Part shown: positions 1 to 6,667 of the stretch, one piece after another | How the letters are laid out: every line of letters starts with the position of its first letter | Position numbering within the stretch: the stretch's first letter is position 1 | Assembly (NCBI GenBank): GCA_965368765.1 | Contig: CBDUOF010000301.1 | Span: 1-7,167 of the forward strand | DNA from: Leptofilum sp965368765 | GTDB taxonomy: Bacteria; Chloroflexota; Anaerolineae; Promineifilales; Promineifilaceae | DNA length: 7,167 nt | Reading direction: 5' to 3' | Translations under genes and position numbers: made by a program | The notes under the pieces: model-generated | The model's input: only the letters and a program-made list of their open reading frames with translations | Databases searched by the model: none | Told to the model about the DNA's origin: nothing

Positions 1-2
1 AA

Positions 3-1112
3 GATATTGAATATCCCATCGACCACCGTCCAACTCTAAATCGCTTGGCCGAATATCTGAGTGTCCAGATCGGGGATAATGCTGCCAAAGAACAGTTTCT
101 AACCTTTATTAAAGCCTACTTCGTCGCCAAAAAAGCAAATCAACCGTACGACGTTATCATCAGAAAATACGGCCGTCAGCTCTCAACCCAAAAACTATCC
201 TTCATAACGCGCAAATTGGATCTTTCTGAAAATGGCTCAGCGAACAACTCACTCAATATTTTAGCCAGCTTAAGTATTCCCATTTATCTAACGACGAGCT
301 ACTTCAACTTAATGGAATTGGCATTGGAACAGGCCGGGAAAAAGCCTCAGACAGAAATCTGTTTATGGAATGATCAAGTGCAAAGTTCACCTCAGCAGAA
401 TGGCCAAAACGTAATGAGTTCGTTGCGACAGCTTTGCAGTCAATACTTTGACGATAATGAATTAAGAGATTTATGCTTCGATCTACGCATTGAGTATGAA
501 AATCTGTCAGGAGATAATAAGCTTGCCAAAGTTAGAGAGCTTTTGCTGTATGTCACCCGCCATCATAAATTACCAAATCTTATTGAGCTATTTAAAAAGT
601 TGAGACCGGATCTTCAATGGCCAGATATCCACGATTATCTGCAAAGAAACAGTGCTGGCAACCAGCAAACGTCTGTCTGGACTTCAATTTTTCATCAAAA
701 TTCAACCTACACACCACAAATAGAAAATCCCCTCGTTTATCATTTGTATGGATTAGAAACACATCCATCATCGATGGTATTTACGGAAAATAACTACCTT
801 GATTTTTTGGTGCGCATATCGCAGCAGAAAAAACTGATCCCTCCTGTTGTCGCTCAGGCTTTGGTTGATTCGTCATTATTACTGGTTGGTTACAAAATCC
901 ATGATTGGGATTTTCGCACATTATTCCGGGGGCTCATTAGTGACCGACGGCGAAGCCGAAGAGAAATAAGTGTGGCGATCCAGCTAGATGCTGAAGAATA
1001 TTCTAAAGAGGCGCAAAACTACCTGGAAAGTTATTTTAGTGAGATCGAGTTCAAGGTTTATTGGGGCTCAACGCAAAGTTTCTTGACTAAATTGAAGCAT
1101 TATGCAGGATAA
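3..1112 (+). CDS. SIR2-like domain protein with an inserted effector-associated (EAD-type) domain, 5' partial
   Basis: The frame is open to the left edge and reads DIEYPIDHRPTLNRLAEYL before the first in-window start-like codon (TTG at 45). That stretch matches the usual SIR2 family, so TTG is not the real start; the N-terminal GAG nucleotide loop is probably outside the window. Counting from TTG as residue 1: SIR2 part one at about 1-110, with the loop PIYLTTSYFNLMELAL at 79-94. An unrelated helical block at 124-193 follows (LCFDLRIEYENLSGDNK, RPDLQW), resembling effector-associated domains, probably the EAD7 class (assigned from memory). SIR2 part two is 215-352 (PLVYHLYG, VFTENNYLDFL, LLLVGYKIHDWDF, KVYWGS). 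Canonical catalytic Asn and His positions read Ser85 and Tyr235. SIR2 domains of defence systems usually hydrolyse NAD+; EADs usually mediate homotypic contacts with STAND NTPases. The role here, effector or dead adaptor for the NTPase 18 nt downstream, is inference. Confidence 0.85.
   Translation, partial: DIEYPIDHRPTLNRLAEYLSVQIGDNAAKEQFLTFIKAYFVAKKANQPYDVIIRKYGRQLSTQKLSFITRKLDLSENGSANNSLNILASLSIPIYLTTSYFNLMELALEQAGKKPQTEICLWNDQVQSSPQQNGQNVMSSLRQLCSQYFDDNELRDLCFDLRIEYENLSGDNKLAKVRELLLYVTRHHKLPNLIELFKKLRPDLQWPDIHDYLQRNSAGNQQTSVWTSIFHQNSTYTPQIENPLVYHLYGLETHPSSMVFTENNYLDFLVRISQQKKLIPPVVAQALVDSSLLLVGYKIHDWDFRTLFRGLISDRRRSRREISVAIQLDAEEYSKEAQNYLESYFSEIEFKVYWGSTQSFLTKLKHYAG
414..623 (+). other. 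EAD-type domain inserted within the SIR2 fold
   Basis: Residues 124-193 of the SIR2-like protein form a compact mostly helical unit with the hallmark order FxxxELRxLCFDL, YENLxGxxK, KxxELLLYV, LxxLIxxxxxLRPDL. It interrupts the SIR2 domain: the strand EICLWND (about 104-110) should lead after a short linker into PLVYHLYG (229-236), but about 118 residues separate them. Flanking linkers are polar (QSSPQQNGQN before, RNSAGNQQ after), as expected for a domain inserted in a loop. Confidence 0.7.
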
Positions 1113-1130
1113 CAGAGTCGTCATTCAGAA

Positions 1131-3788
1131 ATGAATCCCTATGTGGGTCCTCGCAGGTTTGAAGAGCAAGATGCTCGCTTTTTTTATGGTCGTGAACAAG
1201 AATCACGTGACCTGCTGGCTTTTGTTGTCTCAGAGCCTCTGGTTTTGTTTTATGCCCAATCTGGTGCTGGTAAAAGCTCGCTCATCCATACCAGCCTGAT
1301 ACCGGGTCTACGACAAGATAACTTTCATGTGCTACCTGTCGGCCGGGTTGGGGGCAAGTTGCCAAAAGGTGTTACAGAAGTACGGACTATCTTTACGTTT
1401 AATTTACTCTCCAATCTTGAGCCAGAAGCCGACCCTGCCAAATTTACCAAAACAATGCTGACCGACTATTTGGCACAGCCAGGCGGCGATAATGTAAAAC
1501 GGCCGTATCGCGTGCTCATCATTGATCAGTTTGAAGAAATTGTTACGCACCATCCAGGACGCTGGCGGGAGCGGGAAGACTTTTTTTGGCAGCTTCAAGC
1601 CGCAATTCACAATGATCCAAATTTGTGGGTACTCCTTTCCATGCGTGAAGACCATTTTGCGGCCGTGGAATCGTATGCCGAGATTTTGCCCGGCGGGTTG
1701 AGAGCCCGGTTCCGAATGGAACGGCTCAGGTTGGCTGCAGCCGAAATGGCAATTGAGAAACCAGCGGCGGCGGCGGGCAAGCAGTTTGAAGAAGGTGTCG
1801 CCAAATCTTTGGTTAAAAACCTGAGCTTGATTCGGGACTCTGAAAATGCAGACGGCCGTCAGCGATATGGCGAATATGTGGAGCCAGTACAACTGCAAGT
1901 TGTGTGTTACCAGCTGTGGGAAAATCTGAAAGATCGTCCGATGAACCAGATCACCGAGGCGCATGTGCAGGAATTGGGGGATGTGGATCGGGCGCTGGGG
2001 GCATTTTACGATACGGCCGTACAAGAAGTTGTCGCCCAACGCAGCATCTCGGAAATTATGCTGCGCAACTGGTTCGAGAAAAAGCTCATTACCGAGGCAC
2101 ACACACGCGGCATCGCTTATCAAGACCCAAAATCTGGTAAGACAGAAGGCCTAGCCAATGATGCGGTGAATCACTTGGCCGATAAATACTTACTGCGCTC
2201 AGAACGGCGCGCCGGGGCCATTTGGTATGAACTCGTCCATGACCGCTTTGTAGACCCTATATTACAGGCCAATGCGAACTGGCAAGAGGCACAACCTCCA
2301 ATTGTACGTGCGGCCCTGGCATGGCATGAATCTGGGCGTGATGACAAATGGTTAATGACGGCCGAACAAGCTAAAGAAGAATTAAGCAATCTAGATTGGC
2401 GTAAACTGGATAAAAATGTACGAGCTTATGCGGTAGCGTGCGGTCGTAACAAATTCCAGGAACAACGCCGTGAAGAAATCCTGCAAACCAAATTAAACGA
2501 TGCCACTTTTCGCATCAAGCGTTTTCTATGGGGCCTCGGAATTTTGCTTGTTGTGGCAATAATTACCTCAATAATTGCGTTTATCAGCACCAATGTGGCT
2601 CAAAACAATGCTCAAGCTGCAGTAAACAATTTAGAAGCAGCTAAAGTCGCACAGGCTAATGCACAAAGCGCATTCTTGACAGCCGAAGCTGATCGGGGAA
2701 CAGCAGAAGCAAATTCTGAAATTATTAGTAAGTATTTCCAAGATTCCATAAGTACTCAGGAGGCACAAGGCACCTTATTAGCACAGTCAATCAATTCAGA
2801 AGCAACTATAAACGCCCTTTCAAAGATTGTTGAACTTCAAAACGACTTTGCTACAAAGGTGGCAGATGGTCAAAATATAGCAATTGCACAAGCTAATTTG
2901 GATGCCCAGAGCACAGTTTCAGCAGCACAGGCAACAACTCAGAGTATTGCTCAAGCAGCCACTGCGGCTTCTTCAGAAGAGAAAGGAGTCATTGTTTTTG
3001 TCCGTTATCCACCAAACTTTGATGTACACCAGGGTGTTATCTTTCGGATTAATTCGGACGGTCGTAATGAAAGATTGTTAACAAGTTCCAATTATAGTTC
3101 CCGCGATCCGTCGTGGTCACCAGACGGAACAGAAATCATATTCTCTTCCAATATTGATGGAGACTACGAAATCTATGTGATGAATGCTCAAGGAGAAGAT
3201 CCTTCGCAGTGGCGCAAATTAACAGATAACAATTGGGATGATCGAGGACCGGTTTTGTCGCCCGACGGACAATGGATAACCTTTCATGCTGATCGATCCG
3301 GTAGAGACCAAATATATCTATTGCAAATGAGCGATAAGCAGGTTTTTACCATTAATCAAAATGGGAATTTTCCGACTTGGTCGCTCAACTCTCAATCCAT
3401 TGCATACGGCATGATCCTCTCTAATAATGAGCGTCGAATAGCAACTTTTAATCTAAAAAATAACGATTCTTCGGGTGCGCTCACAAATGGCAATGATTAT
3501 TGGCCTAGCTGGTCACCCGACGGCCGTATCGCCTTCACACGTTTGATAAATTCCCAAATGGCCAACACCATAATATGTTCTTCACCATCTTGTTCCAACA
3601 GTTTTAAGCCACTTCCCAATAGCAATAATGGTGCCCCGGATTGGTCACCAGATGGCAATCAGCTTGTGTTCTATAATAACGGTGGCGACGGTGTTAATAT
3701 ATGGATCATGAACAGCGATGGATCCAATCCACATCAGATCACTTTTAGCGGTTTGTCTTTTGATACGCAGCCAAAGTGGTCGCCTTAA
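1131..3788 (+). CDS. nSTAND1-type STAND NTPase with TM segment and six-unit TolB/PD40 propeller
   Basis: The N-terminus starts directly with the nSTAND1 signature NPYVGPRRFEEQDARFFYGRE. The Walker A is AQSGAGKSS (Lys48), the Walker B is VLIIDQFEE (Asp132, Glu135/136), and the family motif SMREDHF is at 170-176. A winged-helix-like region ends near ELVHDRFVDPIL (367-378). Residues 385-460 are the helical tail usual before the membrane segment; 465-487 is one hydrophobic helix preceded by basic RIKR; 488-615 is an Ala/Gln-rich stalk; 618-885 holds six PD40 units. STAND proteins are NTP-driven switches in which the C-terminal repeats sense a ligand and the NTPase activates an effector. The basic residues before the helix predict a cytoplasmic NTPase and an external propeller (inference). 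No EAD or effector domain is fused, so the SIR2-EAD protein upstream is the natural partner. ATG 1131 is chosen because the family motif starts at once; no Shine-Dalgarno is visible, and the upstream gene's TAA is in the same frame. Confidence 0.9.
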   Translation: MNPYVGPRRFEEQDARFFYGREQESRDLLAFVVSEPLVLFYAQSGAGKSSLIHTSLIPGLRQDNFHVLPVGRVGGKLPKGVTEVRTIFTFNLLSNLEPEADPAKFTKTMLTDYLAQPGGDNVKRPYRVLIIDQFEEIVTHHPGRWREREDFFWQLQAAIHNDPNLWVLLSMREDHFAAVESYAEILPGGLRARFRMERLRLAAAEMAIEKPAAAAGKQFEEGVAKSLVKNLSLIRDSENADGRQRYGEYVEPVQLQVVCYQLWENLKDRPMNQITEAHVQELGDVDRALGAFYDTAVQEVVAQRSISEIMLRNWFEKKLITEAHTRGIAYQDPKSGKTEGLANDAVNHLADKYLLRSERRAGAIWYELVHDRFVDPILQANANWQEAQPPIVRAALAWHESGRDDKWLMTAEQAKEELSNLDWRKLDKNVRAYAVACGRNKFQEQRREEILQTKLNDATFRIKRFLWGLGILLVVAIITSIIAFISTNVAQNNAQAAVNNLEAAKVAQANAQSAFLTAEADRGTAEANSEIISKYFQDSISTQEAQGTLLAQSINSEATINALSKIVELQNDFATKVADGQNIAIAQANLDAQSTVSAAQATTQSIAQAATAASSEEKGVIVFVRYPPNFDVHQGVIFRINSDGRNERLLTSSNYSSRDPSWSPDGTEIIFSSNIDGDYEIYVMNAQGEDPSQWRKLTDNNWDDRGPVLSPDGQWITFHADRSGRDQIYLLQMSDKQVFTINQNGNFPTWSLNSQSIAYGMILSNNERRIATFNLKNNDSSGALTNGNDYWPSWSPDGRIAFTRLINSQMANTIICSSPSCSNSFKPLPNSNNGAPDWSPDGNQLVFYNNGGDGVNIWIMNSDGSNPHQITFSGLSFDTQPKWSP
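2523..2591 (+). other. Transmembrane segment of the STAND NTPase
   Basis: Residues 465-487 (FLWGLGILLVVAIITSIIAF and onward) are uninterrupted hydrophobic or small residues, the only such stretch in the protein. The preceding tail is basic (RIKR at 461-464), and the following residues are uncharged, which by the positive-inside rule places the NTPase in the cytoplasm. Confidence 0.85.
2592..2975 (+). other. Ala/Gln-rich helical stalk between TM and propeller
   Basis: Residues 488-615 are dominated by Ala, Gln, Asn, Ser and Thr, with repeated AQ/AEA patterns such as AKVAQANAQSAFLTAEAD and AQANLDAQSTVSAAQATTQ. They contain almost no Pro or Gly, so a long helix or coiled coil is likely. Similar Ala-rich segments follow the membrane helix in other nSTAND1-TM-WD40 proteins. 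The DNA here is markedly AT-rich (hand count about 35% GC in two sampled 60-bp lines). Confidence 0.6.
2982..3785 (+). repeat. Six PD40/TolB-like beta-propeller units
   Basis: Six units of 41-47 residues run from 618 to the last residue: 618-664, 665-711, 712-752, 753-796, 797-840 and 841-885. Each ends on a WSP-type motif (DPSWSP, GPVLSP, FPTWSL, WPSWSP, APDWSP, QPKWSP). Each new unit opens with the DG plus an IxF-type strand (for example EIIFSSN, WITFHAD, RIAFTRL, QLVFYNN). Unit 1 begins at its own strand, VIVFVRY. The gene stops exactly at the end of unit 6, so this is a complete array and not a truncation. Units 3 and 4 are the most diverged at the WSPDG junction (WSLNS). Confidence 0.85.
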
Positions 3789-3794
3789 ATTTAC

Positions 3795-4769
3795 ATGATC
3801 ATGAATGATGATGAATTCGGTTACGACTACGAAGTCGATGACGACGCTGTATTGGATAACGGCCGTCCTCAAACCAATTTTGGTTTTCCGCTGATTGTAG
3901 CAACGGTAATCTTAGCAGTAATTCTAATTGGCATTCGGCTTACTTTTTCGTCACCCTCGGTTGCTTCACCTATAACTCCAACGTCTTCACAATCCGCTTT
4001 CTATCAGCCAACGCCTACGCCACTTATAGCATTGGAAACGGCCGAATTTCAACAACCTCCGGCAACCCCACTCCCTACCGTCGAAATTGTTCAGAACGCT
4101 TATCAACCACTGCCACCTTTATCAACAGAGAAGCGTGGATTGTTTTCAAATGGTGATCGCACCGAGCGCGTCGTTGCGCTTACTTTTGATGTAGGCGAAA
4201 CAGCTGATAACCCTGCTGGGTTTGACTGGGGCATCCTCGAAGTCCTTAACGAAAGAAAAATACCAGCCACCTTCTTTCTTGGTGGTCTATGGATGGTACA
4301 TAATGAGGATGAAACTCGAGTGCTGGCTGAAAATCCGCTCTTTGAGATCGGCAATCATGCTTGGAGCCACCTCGATTTTGCCCAAATCACGCCAGAAGAG
4401 ATGTCCTCAGAGATAGTAAAAACTCAGAAACAAATGTGGGATCTATTTGGGTGGCAAACGACGCTCTTTCGTTTGCCATATGGCACGTATACAGACGAGG
4501 CACTGAATGTTATTGCCGAGCATGGCCTGTTAACTATACAATGGGACGTGGTTAGCGGCGATCCTGACCCTAATATTTTAGCTGATCCAATGGCCGACTG
4601 GGTGCTTCAACAAGTTCAACCAGGATCAATCATCATCATGCACGCTAACGGCCGTGGCTGGAACACTGCTGAAGCACTCCCCAGAATTATTTCAACGCTA
4701 GAAACCGAAGGTTATCGGTTTGTCTTGGTTTCTGAGCTCCTTAATCTTGACACGCAACAAAGGCCGTAA
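3795..4769 (+). CDS. Membrane-anchored polysaccharide deacetylase (CE4/NodB domain)
   Basis: NodB-fold enzymes remove N- or O-acetyl groups from cell-envelope polysaccharides using a metal ion. Layout: an acidic N-terminus (residues 1-24, nine Asp/Glu), one transmembrane helix at 32-50, a Pro/Thr-rich linker at about 57-110 (TPTSS, PTPTPL), then the NodB domain at about 124-313. Motif 1 is LTFDVGE with Asp132 as expected base, but Val133 replaces the usual second metal-binding Asp. Motif 2 NHAWSH supplies His188 and His192, motif 3 is RLPYG (226-230), and the last motif IIIMHAN has His283. The anchor and linker put the catalytic domain outside the membrane. ATG 3795 lies 6 nt after the NTPase stop in the same frame; ATG 3801 is an alternative, and neither has a Shine-Dalgarno. 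Family call is firm; substrate (peptidoglycan, chitin-like glycan or xylan) cannot be told. Tight linkage suggests co-transcription with the NTPase. Confidence 0.88.
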   Translation: MIMNDDEFGYDYEVDDDAVLDNGRPQTNFGFPLIVATVILAVILIGIRLTFSSPSVASPITPTSSQSAFYQPTPTPLIALETAEFQQPPATPLPTVEIVQNAYQPLPPLSTEKRGLFSNGDRTERVVALTFDVGETADNPAGFDWGILEVLNERKIPATFFLGGLWMVHNEDETRVLAENPLFEIGNHAWSHLDFAQITPEEMSSEIVKTQKQMWDLFGWQTTLFRLPYGTYTDEALNVIAEHGLLTIQWDVVSGDPDPNILADPMADWVLQQVQPGSIIIMHANGRGWNTAEALPRIISTLETEGYRFVLVSELLNLDTQQRP

Positions 4770-4792
4770 AAACTCGAGTTCTTCGCTTTATG
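4770..4792. other. 23-bp convergent intergenic gap
   Basis: The stops of the deacetylase (+) and the GH13 gene (-) face each other here. The gap contains a perfect 10-bp palindrome, AACTCGAGTT (4771-4780), with no room for a loop and no U-tract of useful length, so it is not a convincing rho-independent terminator. No other signal is seen. Confidence 0.6.
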
Positions 4793-6664
4793 TCAAGCAT
4801 TGAACAAGATAACGGCCGTTCCCGCCCCCACAATCACCCCATCCCCCACAAACTCAGGCATTGTCCCCGTTGAAAGCAAGCAAGTATAGGCTCCTGAATT
4901 TGCCAAGGGGATGGTTTGTTTTGTGTCGCTGAGATTGAAGAGGATGACGGCCGTTTCCCCCTCCCACTCTCGCAAATACCCATACGTCTGTGTCGCCACA
5001 TCAACATGAACCCGTCTGCGCACGCCGCGCTGCAAGGCTGGCAGCGTCCGCCGCAGCTGCACGAGTTGGCGATAAAACACTAGCAATTCCTGGTTCCATT
5101 CTTCCTGCTGCCAGGGCATGTCGGCCCGCACGTGGTGATCACCGCCAAAGCCCGCCTTGTTCTTGTTTTCCGCCTGCGACAGCCCCACTTCCGTGCCGTA
5201 ATAAATGACCGGCGTCGGGGCCAGGGTAAACTGGCACAAGGCCGCCAGCTTGAGCCGGTTCACGTCGCCACCCGCCATGAAGAGGAAGCGGTTCATGTCG
5301 TGGTTGTCTAGAAAGCTGACCCGCGCCGCGCCGCTGGCCATGTACGCCTCGTAGCTCTGCAAAAAGGCATCCAGCTGGGCCACATCCCACATATCGAGGG
5401 CAAAGGCGTAGCGAAACGCCGTCGCCAGCGGGAAGTCGACGACGTGGCTCAACCGCCCCCGGTAGCGGCGCAGGGCGTCGGGCGAGTCGGTTACTTCGCC
5501 AATAGTCACCGCTTCGGGATTGGCCCCCTGCACCGCCTTACGAAACTGCACCCAAAAATCCATGCCGTGCCCAATGGCGTGGTCCAGCCGAAAGCCGTCC
5601 AGCTTGAATTCGCGCAGCCAGTAGGTGGCCGCCTCGCAAATATGTTGCCGCCCTGCCGGATCATTCGTATCAAACGAAGGCAGGTAGGGAATGATACCCA
5701 AGAAGCAGCGATAGTTGTCTGGCCGTTCGTAAAAGACAAACCAGGAAGCACTATCTGCCTCCCGGTTTGCTTGCGCGGCCAGGAAAGCGGGATGTTTCCA
5801 GGAGCAATGGCTGGGCACAAAGTCTAAAATGACGCGAATACCGCATGCGTGGGCTTGCGCAACCAGTTCGTGCAGATCGGCTTCGCTGCCCAGTTCCGGG
5901 TCGATAGCGAACAAATCTTTGGTGTCGTAGCGATGGTAGGTGTCGGCCAGGCCCAGCGGCGAGAGCCAGAGGCAGTTGATGCCCAATTCAGTCAGGTAGG
6001 GCAACGTTTGGGTGACGCCGCGCAGCGTGCCGCCGTGGCGGGCGTGAGGGTCGCTTTGGTCAATATCGGGGGGGAAACGGCCGTCTGCCGTCCCCGGATG
6101 ATACCGATCCAAAAACACCTGGTAAATCACCGCCTCCTGCATCCACTCTGGGCCGATGGGGTCGTCTGGCTCCACAAAGTAGGCAAAGGTGTGGATGCCC
6201 GTCTCGTCCTCTACCGGATACCAGAAACCCTGGCCGTCATGGGCAAAAATGTCTGGCTCGGCGGCATCTTCCCGCCCCGGCTGCCAGCCAGCGATGCGGT
6301 AGCGCACGGCCGTTCCACCCACTTGTCCCGGCACAATCGCCCACCAGCGGCTGAGGTAGCCCACGCCAGCCTGCCAATCGACCGTTTCAAGCGTCATGGG
6401 CATTTTAGGCGATGTGGCATCGGGCAGGGTCCCGTTTGAGGTAAACCACACTTCAGCGCGGGCAATGGGCTTCTCCACGCCGCTGGTGGCCGTGATTTCA
6501 ACAGGTTCATGTGCAATGGGGGCAAACGGCCGTATCGTGTTGTCGTGTCTGAATTGGTGTGCCTGCGCTGCGATCCGCTCCTGCACCATTGGCAACGGAA
6601 TATCACCCGGCGCAGTGGCAATTGCTTCATCGTTTTCATCCTGCATGGTTTCTAATTCAGCCAT
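4793..6664 (-). CDS. GH13 alpha-amylase-family glycoside hydrolase (cytoplasmic)
   Basis: The enzyme should act on alpha-glucosidic bonds of malto-oligosaccharides or related alpha-glucans with retention of configuration. Residues 1-50 are unassigned and there is no signal peptide. About 52-165 looks like a beta-sandwich accessory domain (AEVWFTSNGT, AVRYRIAGW). The TIM barrel begins near WMQEAVIYQVFLDRY (174-188). Conserved regions are visible: GINCLWLSP (228-236), DFVPSH (281-286), the region V-like LPSFDTNDP (328-336), GFRLD with nucleophile Asp361, IGE with acid/base Glu390, FLDNHD with Asp456, and YYGTEVGLS (488-496). A C-terminal beta domain (about 545-623) ends the protein. The catalytic triad is intact; region I has Ser285 where Asn is usual, and region II reads DHAIGH in place of a common D-x-A-x-E/K/H. 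The overall pattern suggests the neopullulanase/cyclomaltodextrinase-like branch, but subfamily is not certain. It follows the MarR gene by 3 nt, with a strong Shine-Dalgarno. Confidence 0.92.
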   Translation of the reverse strand: MAELETMQDENDEAIATAPGDIPLPMVQERIAAQAHQFRHDNTIRPFAPIAHEPVEITATSGVEKPIARAEVWFTSNGTLPDATSPKMPMTLETVDWQAGVGYLSRWWAIVPGQVGGTAVRYRIAGWQPGREDAAEPDIFAHDGQGFWYPVEDETGIHTFAYFVEPDDPIGPEWMQEAVIYQVFLDRYHPGTADGRFPPDIDQSDPHARHGGTLRGVTQTLPYLTELGINCLWLSPLGLADTYHRYDTKDLFAIDPELGSEADLHELVAQAHACGIRVILDFVPSHCSWKHPAFLAAQANREADSASWFVFYERPDNYRCFLGIIPYLPSFDTNDPAGRQHICEAATYWLREFKLDGFRLDHAIGHGMDFWVQFRKAVQGANPEAVTIGEVTDSPDALRRYRGRLSHVVDFPLATAFRYAFALDMWDVAQLDAFLQSYEAYMASGAARVSFLDNHDMNRFLFMAGGDVNRLKLAALCQFTLAPTPVIYYGTEVGLSQAENKNKAGFGGDHHVRADMPWQQEEWNQELLVFYRQLVQLRRTLPALQRGVRRRVHVDVATQTYGYLREWEGETAVILFNLSDTKQTIPLANSGAYTCLLSTGTMPEFVGDGVIVGAGTAVILFNA

Positions 6665-6667
6665 CTT

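Noticed and set aside
45..47. TTG at 45 as the start of the SIR2-like gene
   Set aside because: The frame stays open upstream to the window edge and the extra residues fit the SIR2 family, so the true start is outside.
1404..2123. 239-codon open frame on the minus strand inside the NTPase gene
   Set aside because: It lies opposite strongly conserved nSTAND1 sequence, has no recognisable domain and no ribosome binding site, and looks like a shadow of the real gene.
3783..3788. Premature stop truncating the propeller
   Set aside because: Counting units from the first strand to WSP gives six whole units, so the stop falls at a natural end.
4771..4780. AACTCGAGTT palindrome as a transcription terminator
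   Set aside because: The stem is too short, there is no loop, and no U-tract follows.
5849..6439. 196-codon open frame on the plus strand opposite the GH13 gene
   Set aside because: It is antisense to the catalytic barrel; long antisense frames are expected in GC-rich genes, and the protein has no family features.
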